Of a stretch of 64,000 nt of DNA, positions 41,552 through 49,732 are shown in pieces. Source of the stretch: Sedimentitalea arenosa (lineage in GTDB: Bacteria; Pseudomonadota; Alphaproteobacteria; Rhodobacterales; Rhodobacteraceae); the NCBI RefSeq assembly GCF_016428585.1, contig NZ_JAELVR010000006.1:62001-126000 (forward strand), given 5' to 3'. The translations under genes and the position numbers were made by a program. Positions within the stretch are counted from its first letter, which is position 1. The number at the start of each line of letters is the position of its first letter. Under the pieces are notes generated by a model. The model saw nothing but the letters and a program-made list of their open reading frames with translations, ran no database searches and was not told where the DNA came from.

Positions 41552-43240
41552 TCAGACCTCGTCCGCAAAGTGTTTCATGGTGAGTCGGATCGGGTTCGGC
41601 GCCGCCTGCCCGAGGCCGCAGATCGAGGCGTCGACCATGACGTTGCACAGATCCTCGAGCAGCGGCTGGTCCCACGTCTCCGCCTGCATCAGCTTGACCG
41701 CCTTCTCGCATCCGACCCGGCAGGGCGTGCATTGCCCACAGCTCTCGTCCTCGAAGAACCGGAGCATGTTCAGCGCCGCGTCGCGCGCGCGGTCCTTGTC
41801 GGACAGGATCACGATAGCGGCGGAACCGATGAAGGTCCCATGTGGCTGAAGCGTGTCGAAATCCATCGGGATGTCGTTCATCGCGGCAGGCAACAACCCC
41901 GCCGAGGGTCCGCCCGGCTGGTAGGCCTTGAAGGCGTGTCCGTCCAGCATGCCGCCCGCCGCATCGATGATTTCGACGATCGTCGAACCTGCCGGTAACA
42001 GGTGGACACCGGGCGACTTGACCCGCCCGGAGACCGAATAGGCGCGCAACCCGGTGCGGCCATTCTTTTCGACGCTCTTCAGGATCTCGGGACCTTCGCG
42101 GCAGATCCGCGCGACCCAGTATAGCGTCTCGACATTGTGCACCAGCGTCGGCCGGTTGAAGATACCGACTTGCGCGACGAAGGGCGGACGATGCCGTGGA
42201 ATGCCACGCTTGCCTTCGATACTTTCGATCATCGCGCTCTCTTCGCCGCAGATGTAGGCTCCGGCGCCGCGACGCAGGTCGATATAGCCTGTCTCGACGA
42301 GTCCGGCGGCTTCCAGCTCTGCGATTTCGCGGCGCAAGATATCGAGCACTGCGGGATATTCATCGCGCATGTAGATAAAGCAGGTATCCGCCTCGACCGC
42401 CCAGGCACAGATCAGCATGCCTTCGAGAAACAGATGCGGCTCGCGCTCGAGCAGGAATCTGTCTTTGAAGGTGCCCGGTTCACCCTCGTCTCCGTTCACG
42501 GCCAGGTATCGCGGCGACGGTTCGGCCCGCACAAATCGCAGCTTTTTGCCTGACGGGAACCCGGCACCGCCCAGGCCGCGCAAGCCGGCATCCAGAACCC
42601 TGTCGAGCTCGGCTTCCCAATCCCCGTTCTTGCGCAGTTGAGCCAGTTTTTCGTACCCGCCCTTCGCCTTGTACGCCGCAAATCCCTGGTAGTCGGGAAG
42701 ATGATGATGGATGTCGTTCGCCTCGATGGCGGCCATCACCTTTTCAGGCGTGGCATGGTCGATATGGTTGTGCCCGATCTCGAGCACCGGCGCCGTATCG
42801 CAGCGCCCCATGCAAGGCGCACGCAGAACCCGCACTTCTGACGGGTCAAGACCGGTTTCAAGTGCCGCCTTGAGCTGTTGCGCCCCGGCCAGTTCGCAAC
42901 TCAGGGAATCGCAGACCCGGATCGTCAGCGCAGGTGGCCGAGTTTCGCCCTCTTTCACCACGTCGAAATGCGCGTAGAACGTCGCGACTTCGTAAACCTC
43001 GGCCATGCTCAGCCGCATTTCTTCGGCCAGCGCGCGAAGATGCGCCGCCGAGAGGCATCCGTATTCGTCTTGGATCAAGTGCATGAATTCGATCAGCAGA
43101 TCACGTCTGCGCGGGCTGTCGCCGAGCAACGCGCGCACTTCGGAAAGCGCTACATCATCATATTGACGGCCTTTGGGGGTCTTGCGCCCCTTGCCTCTAC
43201 CGGACTTCCAGACCCCAGGTTTGGTGTTCGCTATGTTCAT
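41552..43240 (-). CDS. NAD-dependent formate dehydrogenase diaphorase, FdsG-FdsB fusion
   Basis: 562-residue protein joining two subunits that are separate in Cupriavidus and Rhodobacter capsulatus. The first about 150 residues are FdsG/NuoE-like, with 2Fe-2S cysteines in 'RVCDSLSCELAG' and 'APCMGRCDTAP'. The rest is FdsB/NuoF-like, with the NADH/FMN site 'GLRGLGGAGFPSGKKL', 'NGDEGEPGTFKDR' and the 4Fe-4S ligands 'SCGQCTPCRVGCEK'. It passes electrons from fdsA to NAD+. Start ATG 43240 ('MNIANTKPGVW'). The gene is first in fdsGB-fdsA, and the gap upstream carries a striking inverted repeat. Confidence 0.95.
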   Translation of the reverse strand: MNIANTKPGVWKSGRGKGRKTPKGRQYDDVALSEVRALLGDSPRRRDLLIEFMHLIQDEYGCLSAAHLRALAEEMRLSMAEVYEVATFYAHFDVVKEGETRPPALTIRVCDSLSCELAGAQQLKAALETGLDPSEVRVLRAPCMGRCDTAPVLEIGHNHIDHATPEKVMAAIEANDIHHHLPDYQGFAAYKAKGGYEKLAQLRKNGDWEAELDRVLDAGLRGLGGAGFPSGKKLRFVRAEPSPRYLAVNGDEGEPGTFKDRFLLEREPHLFLEGMLICAWAVEADTCFIYMRDEYPAVLDILRREIAELEAAGLVETGYIDLRRGAGAYICGEESAMIESIEGKRGIPRHRPPFVAQVGIFNRPTLVHNVETLYWVARICREGPEILKSVEKNGRTGLRAYSVSGRVKSPGVHLLPAGSTIVEIIDAAGGMLDGHAFKAYQPGGPSAGLLPAAMNDIPMDFDTLQPHGTFIGSAAIVILSDKDRARDAALNMLRFFEDESCGQCTPCRVGCEKAVKLMQAETWDQPLLEDLCNVMVDASICGLGQAAPNPIRLTMKHFADEV

Positions 43241-43288
43241 CAGGCCACTCCCTTTGCGGCGGAAGATGGTCGGAATCACGTCATGCGA

Positions 43289-43319
43289 TCAAATCGTTAT
43301 TTCGGAAGGAGCGATTTGA
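43289..43319. promoter_or_regulatory. Perfect 8-bp inverted repeat, candidate operator of the formate dehydrogenase operon
   Basis: TCAAATCG (43289-43296), 15 bases, CGATTTGA (43312-43319), in the 84-base gap between the LysR gene and fdsGB. Perfect arms of this length in a GC-rich genome are unlikely by chance in so short a gap. It is well placed, about 50-80 bases upstream of the fdsGB ATG, for binding by the adjacent LysR-type regulator. Confidence 0.55.
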
Positions 43320-43324
43320 ATTGC

Positions 43325-44203
43325 TTATAATGACTGATGCACCGCATGTCGAAACGCGGTGATGATGGGCGGTTCGGGCGTTTGTTCCTTGATTGCAAGA
43401 CCGATCGTCTGGGTGACGAAAGGTTCCACCAGGTCGAGTTCCACAGAGTTCTGTCTGGCAAAGTAGGTTTCCGCGACACTCTTGGGCGCGATTGTCGCCG
43501 CGTTTCCGCTGGACACCTGAACGAGGACGGCAGTGAACCCGTTGGCCTCCATGACGATCGTGGGGGACGCACCGATGGACCGAAAGGTTTCGTCGACGAA
43601 CTGCCGGTTGCGCATGTCAGGAGTGAGCAGGCAAAGTGGCAGCTTGGCCGCTTCCGACCACCGAGCCTGACCACTCGATCGGGGCGCAAGATGCTCCGGA
43701 GCCAGAAGGACGTATTTTTCCTTGTAGAGGCTTTCGGTGCAATCCGGATCGGCTTCGCTGAAATAAGTGATCCCGGCGTCCAGCGAGTAATCGTTCAGCC
43801 GTATGTCGATTTGGCGCGATGACAGAGACTGCAACTCCAGAGACAGCCCGGGATGGGTTTTCCGCAGACGCGAGGAGACATGGGCTGCGAAGGGCAGGGC
43901 CGTGGGCACCGTTCCGACCACCAGCTTGCCCTTGAGCGTCTGGCGCAGGGCATCGATTTCCTGCCGCATCCCTTCCGTGTCGTTGAGCAGTCGTCGGGCC
44001 CATTTCAGCACAACCTCGCCCTCGCGCGTGAAGCCGAGAAACTTGTTGCCGCGTCGCACCAACGGGATCGCAAGTGCGTCTTCCATCTTGCGGATACGAG
44101 CGGAGAACGCCGGCTGCGAGATGCCGCAGTCCTCCGCCGCGCGCGAAAAATGCCGGTTGCGCGCCAGAGAGACCAAAAGCTTGAGGTCACGAATTTCTGT
44201 CAT
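43325..44203 (-). CDS. LysR-family regulator upstream of formate dehydrogenase (FdsR-like)
   Basis: 292-residue LysR-type regulator. The DNA-binding helix is 'RHFSRAAEDCGISQPAFSAR', with the effector domain starting near 'LKGKLVVGTVPTALPFAAHV'. It lies immediately upstream of fdsGB-fdsA in the same direction, an arrangement seen for formate-responsive regulators, so formate control is likely. It could be transcribed separately or read through into the dehydrogenase genes; the inverted repeat between them suggests direct control of fdsGB. The ATG at 44203 ('MTEIRDLKLL') lacks a strong ribosome-binding site. Confidence 0.88.
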   Translation of the reverse strand: MTEIRDLKLLVSLARNRHFSRAAEDCGISQPAFSARIRKMEDALAIPLVRRGNKFLGFTREGEVVLKWARRLLNDTEGMRQEIDALRQTLKGKLVVGTVPTALPFAAHVSSRLRKTHPGLSLELQSLSSRQIDIRLNDYSLDAGITYFSEADPDCTESLYKEKYVLLAPEHLAPRSSGQARWSEAAKLPLCLLTPDMRNRQFVDETFRSIGASPTIVMEANGFTAVLVQVSSGNAATIAPKSVAETYFARQNSVELDLVEPFVTQTIGLAIKEQTPEPPIITAFRHAVHQSL

Positions 44204-44772
44204 CGGGCCTCCTGAACGACATGCTACGCCACATTACAGGCCTTGTTGCGCAAATCTGGTGAAGGGCGGGCTTCCCCTATCCCGGACTCAGATATCCTAC
44301 GGGGTCTGTGGCGGGCATGCCAAGGCTCCAATAGCGATTGAACACGGCGACGCGGACATCGATTTCTGCACTCTGGGGGTCAAAAACTCTGCTCAGCTAG
44401 ATTGGCTCGTGAGTTTGATACCGTCTGTCCTGCGTTGAACGCGGCCTCGGCGTGGGTATCTGATCCTTTATCGCCGCAAAAACCGCGCCAACTCTGTTGA
44501 TGCTTTTTTCGACGGCATCCAGGCTGAAGGGACTGCACGTCAACCACAAGGCGGTGGCACCCAAATCATCATGTGATCAAACCAGATCTGAAGCGATCCC
44601 CGCACTCAGTGCCGTGTCGTCGGACCATGTCGCGACCTAGCAGCCCCTCTCGAAAGATAAAATGACGCCACACACTTTGAGCACAAGAACCCGCATGACC
44701 TTCCCCATCCGAGTAAATCCCGAAACGATCAAGGGGGCGTCGCGATTGATTCTCCTAAGAAATATGCACCGG
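44204..44772. other. 569-base gene-poor junction, possibly with mobile-element remnants
   Basis: No convincing gene on either strand between the LysR gene and fliP. GGCCTTGTTGCGCAAATCTG (from 44238) looks to me like the end of an IS5-type element from alphaproteobacteria, but no second end or transposase is visible. Around 44522 a short frame reads 'LKGLHVNHKAVA', reminiscent of an IS3 OrfB fragment, again too short to trust. The composition is mixed and more AT-rich than the flanks. Best read as an eroded insertion site bordering the flagellar cluster. Confidence 0.3.
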
Positions 44773-45519
44773 TCAAGGAAAGTAACTGCGCACCAAGGCG
44801 CTCGCGATCAGGCTCCATCCGTCTGCGACGACAAAAAAGGCTAGTTTGAAGGGCAGCGACACGATCGCCGGGGGCACCATCATCATTCCCATGGACATCA
44901 GAATGGCCGCGACGACGAGGTCGATGATCAGGAAGGGGAGAAAAACCAGGAACCCGATCTGGAATGCCCGCGCGATTTCCGACAGAAGAAAGCTCGGGAC
45001 GAGCACCGAAAGCGGCGCGTCTGGTCCAAGATCGATGGAGGCCGCGTCAGGACGGAGTTCCGCCATCGCGCGGAAAGTGTCGGGATCGAGTCGCGCCGTC
45101 ATGAACACCCGGAAGGGTTCCAGCGCCCTCGGCATCGCCGTTTCAACGTCGATCGTTTCGTCCATCAGCGGCGCGATGCCGGTCTCCCAGGCTTGAGTAA
45201 ACACCGGCTCCATGACAAAATAGGTCAGGAATAGCGCCAGACTGACAATCAGCATGTTTGGCGGCGATTGCTGCAAGCCAATCGCCTGCCTCAGGATCGC
45301 GAGCACCGTCACGAGAAACGGAAAACACGTGATCATTATCGCCAATCCAGGCGCGAGACTCAGGACCGTGATCAGCAGGATCAACTGGATAGAGCGCGCC
45401 GAGATCGACCCGTCGTCACCCAGCGACAGCGTGAATTCCTGCGCCGTCGCCATCTGGGGCAGGATCGCCAGCGACAGCGCCAATGACAGCGCGATCGCCG
45501 GCCTGGAAAGGACATTCAT
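44773..45519 (-). CDS. fliP: Flagellar type III export protein FliP
   Basis: 248-residue core membrane component of the flagellar export gate. A signal-like N-terminus ('MNVLSRPAIALSLALSLAIL'), then helices including 'LILLITVLSLAPGLAIMITC' and 'LLSEIARAFQIGFLVFLPFL', with the C-terminal 'MGMMMVPPAIVSLPFKLAFF', all FliP signatures. It is the last gene of fliF-fliH-fliN-fliP and starts inside the fliN stop (4-base overlap). It works with FliQ and FliR, encoded in the neighbouring blocks. FliO, often next to FliP, is absent. Confidence 0.97.
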   Translation of the reverse strand: MNVLSRPAIALSLALSLAILPQMATAQEFTLSLGDDGSISARSIQLILLITVLSLAPGLAIMITCFPFLVTVLAILRQAIGLQQSPPNMLIVSLALFLTYFVMEPVFTQAWETGIAPLMDETIDVETAMPRALEPFRVFMTARLDPDTFRAMAELRPDAASIDLGPDAPLSVLVPSFLLSEIARAFQIGFLVFLPFLIIDLVVAAILMSMGMMMVPPAIVSLPFKLAFFVVADGWSLIASALVRSYFP

Positions 45520-45809
45520 CCCAAGCCGTTCCGGACGTCGGCGATCTCGGTCAATCGGACGGCGAGCTGTCCGGCCTGGTCCCCACCGAGCTCCTCCAGC
45601 TGGCCACGCGCGACCAGGCGATCACCGACATAGAGTTCGACCGGGTCTTCGACGCGCTTGTCCAGGGTCAGAACCGCGTTCTCGCCAAGGTTGACAAGGT
45701 CCCGGATCAGCGGGCGCGCTTTTCCGACCGAGACGACCACCTCGATCGGAACCGAAACAAATGGATTGGAGTGATCCGAACCGCTTTGCCCATCCTGTTT
45801 CTTATCCAT
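45516..45809 (-). CDS. fliN: Flagellar switch protein FliN (short form)
   Basis: 97-residue C-ring component consisting almost only of the SpoA domain: 'VSVPIEVVVSVGKARPLIRD' and 'ENAVLTLDKRVEDPVELYVG'. E. coli FliN is longer at the N-terminus (137 residues), so this is a minimal version. It forms the base of the switch complex that reverses or stops the motor and docks the export apparatus. Overlaps fliH by 8 bases and fliP by 4. No fliM or fliG is found beside it, though these are its direct partners. Confidence 0.93.
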   Translation of the reverse strand: MDKKQDGQSGSDHSNPFVSVPIEVVVSVGKARPLIRDLVNLGENAVLTLDKRVEDPVELYVGDRLVARGQLEELGGDQAGQLAVRLTEIADVRNGLG

Positions 45810-46404
45810 GCTTTTGCGCCTCGTTTACACTGTGAAAGAATGCCTCGAGCGATTGCCGCAGTGACGCGACAAGCCGCTCCTGATCGATTTCCCGCTCGCT
45901 TCCGCCGACCGTGAGGTGAACCTGTCCCGCCTTGAGGGTCCTGCTTTCAACAACCTCGACCTTCATCGCCAGGGTCTTGCTCACCATCGGCCGGACCTTG
46001 TCAGCGGCGCCGGCGGGCACAACGATCCGAACAGGCTGATCAAGCTGATCCTTCGCCATCTCGGTGCACTGCTCGACGATCTGAACCCCGATCGTTTGCA
46101 TCAGCGCTTCGGGTAGAACCCTTTCCAGAAGGGCATGAAACACCGGTTCGACGGTCGTCATCATCTGTACGAGCGCTTCCTGGTAGGTGAAGGAGAGATC
46201 CTCGAGATTTCGACCCAACGCCCCGGTGATGCGGCTCTGATCCTCTGCCTGCGCGCGAATGGCATCGTCCCAACCGGCGGTGTAGCCTTGCTCGAAAGAT
46301 GCGAGGCGCAGATCTTCGAGTGCGTCGTCGCTGATCATCTGCGCCACGTCCGCTTCGGCCGTAGCGATGCTGAAATCCTCCAGAAGATGTGAGATCGTCA
46401 TCAT
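45802..46404 (-). CDS. fliH: Flagellar assembly protein FliH (putative)
   Basis: 200-residue soluble protein between fliF and fliN. The N-terminal half has the helical, Gln/Ala-rich pattern of FliH/YscL ('YTAGWDDAIRAQAEDQSRIT'), and the C-terminal half the family's ATPase-regulator fold ('VRIVVPAGAADKVRPMVSKT', then 'VHLTVGGSEREIDQERLVAS'). FliH inhibits and positions the export ATPase FliI, whose gene is 17 kb away at the right edge. The GxxxG repeats of enteric FliH are not seen. The call rests on position and overall pattern. Confidence 0.78.
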   Translation of the reverse strand: MMTISHLLEDFSIATAEADVAQMISDDALEDLRLASFEQGYTAGWDDAIRAQAEDQSRITGALGRNLEDLSFTYQEALVQMMTTVEPVFHALLERVLPEALMQTIGVQIVEQCTEMAKDQLDQPVRIVVPAGAADKVRPMVSKTLAMKVEVVESRTLKAGQVHLTVGGSEREIDQERLVASLRQSLEAFFHSVNEAQKHG

Positions 46405-48071
46405 GCCTTCTCCTCGCTTTCTTCCAACCAGCTCCGCAGGATCTCCACGGTTTCTTCCTGGCGTTCTCCGATCATCGCCCGCAGACGTTCGACCGGTGAC
46501 GGACCGTCGGCGATTGCCGGGACCCCGGGCTCGGACTGTCCAGCGTTCGAGCCGAGCGCGGCGACGGAGGTGAAGCCATCCTCGCTTCCATCATCGATCT
46601 CTCCAGTCAGAACAGGCCCATTGTCGGCCTGGATGGCTTCCGGCGTCCGCCCTCCAGGCAGAGCCGCGACCCCCGTGCCCTCCAAGGTCCCTGGCTTTGC
46701 CAGGATCGGACGAACCACGAACAATCCGAGCACCAGCGCGACGAGCGCGAGGGCGGCCAACTGGATCAGTGACATGAGGTCCAACGCCATCGAATCGAAC
46801 ATGCCGACGCTTGCTTCCGTCCCGAGCGGTACGACACTGGGAAGATCCATGGACTTCAGCGTTATGACGTCACCACGGTCCGCATCGAACCCGACTGCCG
46901 AGGCGACAAGGTCCTTCAGGGCTGACAGTTCTTCTTCGCCGCGGGGCTGGAAGACCGGCGTTCCATCGTCGGCGGGCGCGCTGATACCATTGACCAGGAC
47001 TGCCACCGTCAGGCGTTTGACGGCGCCCGGAGCGCGGAGGATTTCATGCTCGGTCTCCGAAACCTCGTAGTTGATCCGTTCGCGCGTCTCGGTAGCGTTC
47101 GCCTTGGAGCCGTCGCCGGCCGCTTCGTCACCGTCGGGAAGATTGGAGGCCACGGTCACGTCGCCACGACCGGCATTGCTGGAGGAGTCGCTGCGTTCTT
47201 CAGTGTCCGTGCTGATCGCGACCCGGCCTTCGGGGTCGAAACGACGTTCGCGAATGGATTCGGTCTGGGTCACCGTGTCCACGCTCACTTCGACGACAGC
47301 GTTTCCAGCGCCGACGCGAGCCTCGACAAGCCTGAGGACCCGATCCCGCAGCAATTGGGCGCGGTCGTCTCCACTCGATGGAGCCGCAGCCGTCTCTGTC
47401 GAGCCGATCAGCGCGCCATTGGCGTCGATCACGGCGACATTCTCGACTGACAAGCCGGCGACCGCGGAGGCGATGAGGAACCGCATTGCATTGGCCTGGG
47501 CGGGCGTTATCGGCGCTCCCGCAGGGGTAACCGAAACCGAGGCAGTCGGTTCGACCGTGCGCTGGAACGGGTTCGATCCGTTGTTGGCGATGTGCACCCT
47601 GGCCTGGGAAACATGCGGGCTTGCCACGATGGTACGGGCCAGTTCACCCTCCTTTGCACGCCAGTAGGCCGCATCAAACATCTGTGACGTCGTGCCGAAC
47701 CCGTTCAGACTGTCCAGTAGCTCGTATCCCTTGCCGCCGTTCGCAGGCAGCCCTTCGCTTGCAAGCATCATGCGCAACTCGTCGCGCTGATTCGCCGGAA
47801 CGTAGATCGAGCCGCCACGCACCTCGAAAGTGGTGCCGCGCTGTTCAAGCGCACGAACCACGTCACCCGCGGATCCGTTTTCCAATCCGGCGTAGAGCAG
47901 TTTCATCGTTGGTGCGGTCGCGAGTCGCGACATGACGACAAGCGTTACCAGCAGTGCCAGAACGGCCAGGCCAACGACGATCTTCTTGCGATTGTCCAGC
48001 CCGGCCCAAACGGTTTTCATCTGATTCACGGTATCCTCCGTTTCGCCGACGTTCTGCCAACGTTCCGCCAT
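46401..48071 (-). CDS. fliF: Flagellar MS-ring protein FliF
   Basis: 556-residue inner-membrane ring protein on which the flagellar base is built. First helix 'KIVVGLAVLALLVTLVVMSR' (about residues 34-53), then the ring-building YscJ-like domain ('LYAGLENGSAGDVVRALEQR', 'ARVHIANNGSNPFQRTVEPT'), a long periplasmic part, and a second helix 'LIQLAALALVALVLGLFVVR'. The C-terminus ('ERLRAMIGERQEETVEILRS') is the FliG-binding tail. ATG 48071 is used; the Met at residue 18 is also possible. It is the first gene of its operon and diverges from fliL around a CtrA-like box. Confidence 0.96.
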   Translation of the reverse strand: MAERWQNVGETEDTVNQMKTVWAGLDNRKKIVVGLAVLALLVTLVVMSRLATAPTMKLLYAGLENGSAGDVVRALEQRGTTFEVRGGSIYVPANQRDELRMMLASEGLPANGGKGYELLDSLNGFGTTSQMFDAAYWRAKEGELARTIVASPHVSQARVHIANNGSNPFQRTVEPTASVSVTPAGAPITPAQANAMRFLIASAVAGLSVENVAVIDANGALIGSTETAAAPSSGDDRAQLLRDRVLRLVEARVGAGNAVVEVSVDTVTQTESIRERRFDPEGRVAISTDTEERSDSSSNAGRGDVTVASNLPDGDEAAGDGSKANATETRERINYEVSETEHEILRAPGAVKRLTVAVLVNGISAPADDGTPVFQPRGEEELSALKDLVASAVGFDADRGDVITLKSMDLPSVVPLGTEASVGMFDSMALDLMSLIQLAALALVALVLGLFVVRPILAKPGTLEGTGVAALPGGRTPEAIQADNGPVLTGEIDDGSEDGFTSVAALGSNAGQSEPGVPAIADGPSPVERLRAMIGERQEETVEILRSWLEESEEKA

Positions 48072-48087
48072 GTTTCGTCGATTGGCC

Positions 48088-48102
48088 TTAACAATCGGTT
48101 AG
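48088..48102. promoter_or_regulatory. CtrA-type binding site between fliF and fliL
   Basis: TTAA-CAATCGG-TTAG matches the alphaproteobacterial CtrA box TTAA-N7-TTAA at seven of eight positions. It lies 16-31 bases upstream of the fliF start and about 50 upstream of the fliL ATG, so one site could control both divergent operons. CtrA is a known regulator of flagellar genes in Rhodobacteraceae. Confidence 0.6.
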
Positions 48103-48148
48103 TTCCTGCACGTTAATGAAGAGCCCGAACGGAGTGATAGGACACACC

Positions 48149-48637
48149 ATGGCCGACGCTGTCGCAGAGGTTCCGGAGGAACCGATAAAGTCCAGCAAGA
48201 AGCCCCTTTTCATAGGGCTGATACTCGCGCTTCTTGGCGCCGGCGGCGGCTACTTCGCCGTGTCTTCGGGTCTGGTGGGCGGCTCGCACGAGGACGGTTC
48301 TCACAATGCGACCGCGACAACACCACAAGCGCTTCCTGACATTGCCTTCGTGGAAGTCGAGCCGATCATGATTTCTCTCAGCGGGAGCGATCGCGTGCGA
48401 CATCTGCGGTTTCGAGGCCAGCTCGAGGTCGAGGCGCCCTATCAGAAAGACGTCGCGCATGTACTGCCCCGCGTCACCGATGTGATGAACAGCTATTTGA
48501 GGGCGCTGGAACTGAAGGATTTCGAGGATCCGGCGGCATTGCTCCGTCTGCGCAGCCAATTGCTGCGCCGCATTCAACTGGTCGTCGGCGAAGGCCGGGT
48601 CAGGGACCTGTTGATCATGGAATTCGTACTGAACTAG
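48149..48637 (+). CDS. fliL: FliL-family flagellar basal-body protein
   Basis: 162 residues: cytoplasmic tail, one membrane helix ('PLFIGLILALLGAGGGYFAV', about 20-39), then a periplasmic FliL domain ('VEVEPIMISLSGSDRVRHLR', 'LRRIQLVVGEGRVRDLLIME'). FliL surrounds the stator and supports torque. A second, more distant FliL is encoded at 58213-58707. The ATG at 48149 ('MADAVAEVPEEP') is used; an in-frame ATG 11 codons earlier overlaps the promoter region. First gene of the plus-strand motor and export operon. Confidence 0.9.
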   Translation: MADAVAEVPEEPIKSSKKPLFIGLILALLGAGGGYFAVSSGLVGGSHEDGSHNATATTPQALPDIAFVEVEPIMISLSGSDRVRHLRFRGQLEVEAPYQKDVAHVLPRVTDVMNSYLRALELKDFEDPAALLRLRSQLLRRIQLVVGEGRVRDLLIMEFVLN

Positions 48638-48646
48638 GAGGCGAAT

Positions 48647-49048
48647 GTGGAACTGGTAGCGGACATACTTCTTGTTGCCGGTGCGTTGGGGGCGGGATTC
48701 TACTGCTTCATTCTCGCCCGGCGCCTGAACCGTTTCAACGATCTGGAAAAGGGTGTCGGCGGCGCAGTGGCGATCCTGTCTGCGCAGGTCGATGACCTGA
48801 ACAAGTCGCTGACTGCGGCCAAGGGCGCGTCCGACGGATCGAATGCCGCCTTGACGGAACTGACGCAGCGGGCGGAAGCCGTGGCGGGTCGGCTTGAACT
48901 CATGATGGCGTCACTACACGACATTCCGGAAACCACGGTCGTCCCGGCTGAACCGGAACCGGCCACTCCGGTATCAGACAAGCCGAAAACTGCCGCGGGC
49001 CCGATGTTTGTCCGCCACGAACGCACGCATCAGGAGTCGGTCCGATGA
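48647..49048 (+). CDS. Membrane-anchored protein of unknown function in the flagellar operon
   Basis: 133 residues, GTG start at 48647 preceded by AGGAGGCG. One N-terminal helix ('VADILLVAGALGAGFYCFIL') anchors it, followed by a predicted coiled coil ('LNRFNDLEKGVGGAVAILSA', 'ALTELTQRAEAVAGRLELMM') and a Pro-rich, disordered tail. I do not recognise a named family; its position between fliL and the motE-like gene is what marks it as flagellar. It overlaps the next gene's start by 4 bases, so it is co-translated. It may help assemble stators or the basal body. Confidence 0.7.
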   Translation: MELVADILLVAGALGAGFYCFILARRLNRFNDLEKGVGGAVAILSAQVDDLNKSLTAAKGASDGSNAALTELTQRAEAVAGRLELMMASLHDIPETTVVPAEPEPATPVSDKPKTAAGPMFVRHERTHQESVR

Positions 49049-49656
49049 GCCTCAAAGGCAAACCTGCGAAAGGCCGAAAACTGCGGGGAGGAACCCTGTT
49101 CGCCATCTCGGTCCTGTTAATCGGTTCGGCAACGCTGCGCATCGGTCTTGAAGCCGGTCCGGCGGTTGCGAGGGAAGCCTTGAACCTGACAGCTGACGGC
49201 GAAGACACGCCAGAAAGCCCACCAAAGCATTCAAACGCGCCTACCGACGCCGAATTGCAGGCGCTGATCAACGCCTTGAACGACAGAGAACGGAACCTGG
49301 CCGAGAAGGAACGTTTCATCGAGGACCGGATGAAGGCACTCGGCATCGTCCAAGAAACCGTCGAAGAGCGTATCGCGAAGCTCGAAGCGGCGGAAGAGAA
49401 GTTGAGCGCCACGCTGGCCATGGCCGATGTCGCTTCGGAAGACGACCTGACGCAGTTGACCAGCGTTTACGAAAAAATGAAACCGAAACAGGCCGCCGCG
49501 CTCTTCGAGGAGATGGATCCGGAGTTCGCGGCCGGCTTTCTGTCACGCATGCGACCAGAGGTGGCCGCGAGCATCATGGCCGGTCTCAGTCCCATGGCAG
49601 CCTACACGATCAGCGTCGTACTGGCGGGCAGGAACGCATCCGTCCCGACGGAATGA
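49045..49656 (+). CDS. MotE-like flagellar motor chaperone
   Basis: 203 residues: one N-terminal helix ('GTLFAISVLLIGSATLRIGL'), a long coiled coil ('AELQALINALNDRERNLAEK', 'ERIAKLEAAEEKLSATLAMA') and a C-terminal MgtE-N-like helical domain ('YEKMKPKQAAALFEEMDPEF', 'LSRMRPEVAASIMAGLSPMA'). This matches MotE (COG3334), which in Sinorhizobium chaperones the periplasmic stator partner MotC. No motC or motB is seen here. It lies directly upstream of motA. The stop-to-motA gap of 76 bases holds a purine-rich leader. Confidence 0.83.
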   Translation: MSLKGKPAKGRKLRGGTLFAISVLLIGSATLRIGLEAGPAVAREALNLTADGEDTPESPPKHSNAPTDAELQALINALNDRERNLAEKERFIEDRMKALGIVQETVEERIAKLEAAEEKLSATLAMADVASEDDLTQLTSVYEKMKPKQAAALFEEMDPEFAAGFLSRMRPEVAASIMAGLSPMAAYTISVVLAGRNASVPTE

Positions 49657-49732
49657 TTCCGGAGAGAAAGTCAGCGTTTGTTAAGGCAGGCAGGCGAAAC
49701 TGCCGAGAACGAATACGGAACGGAGTTTCGAC

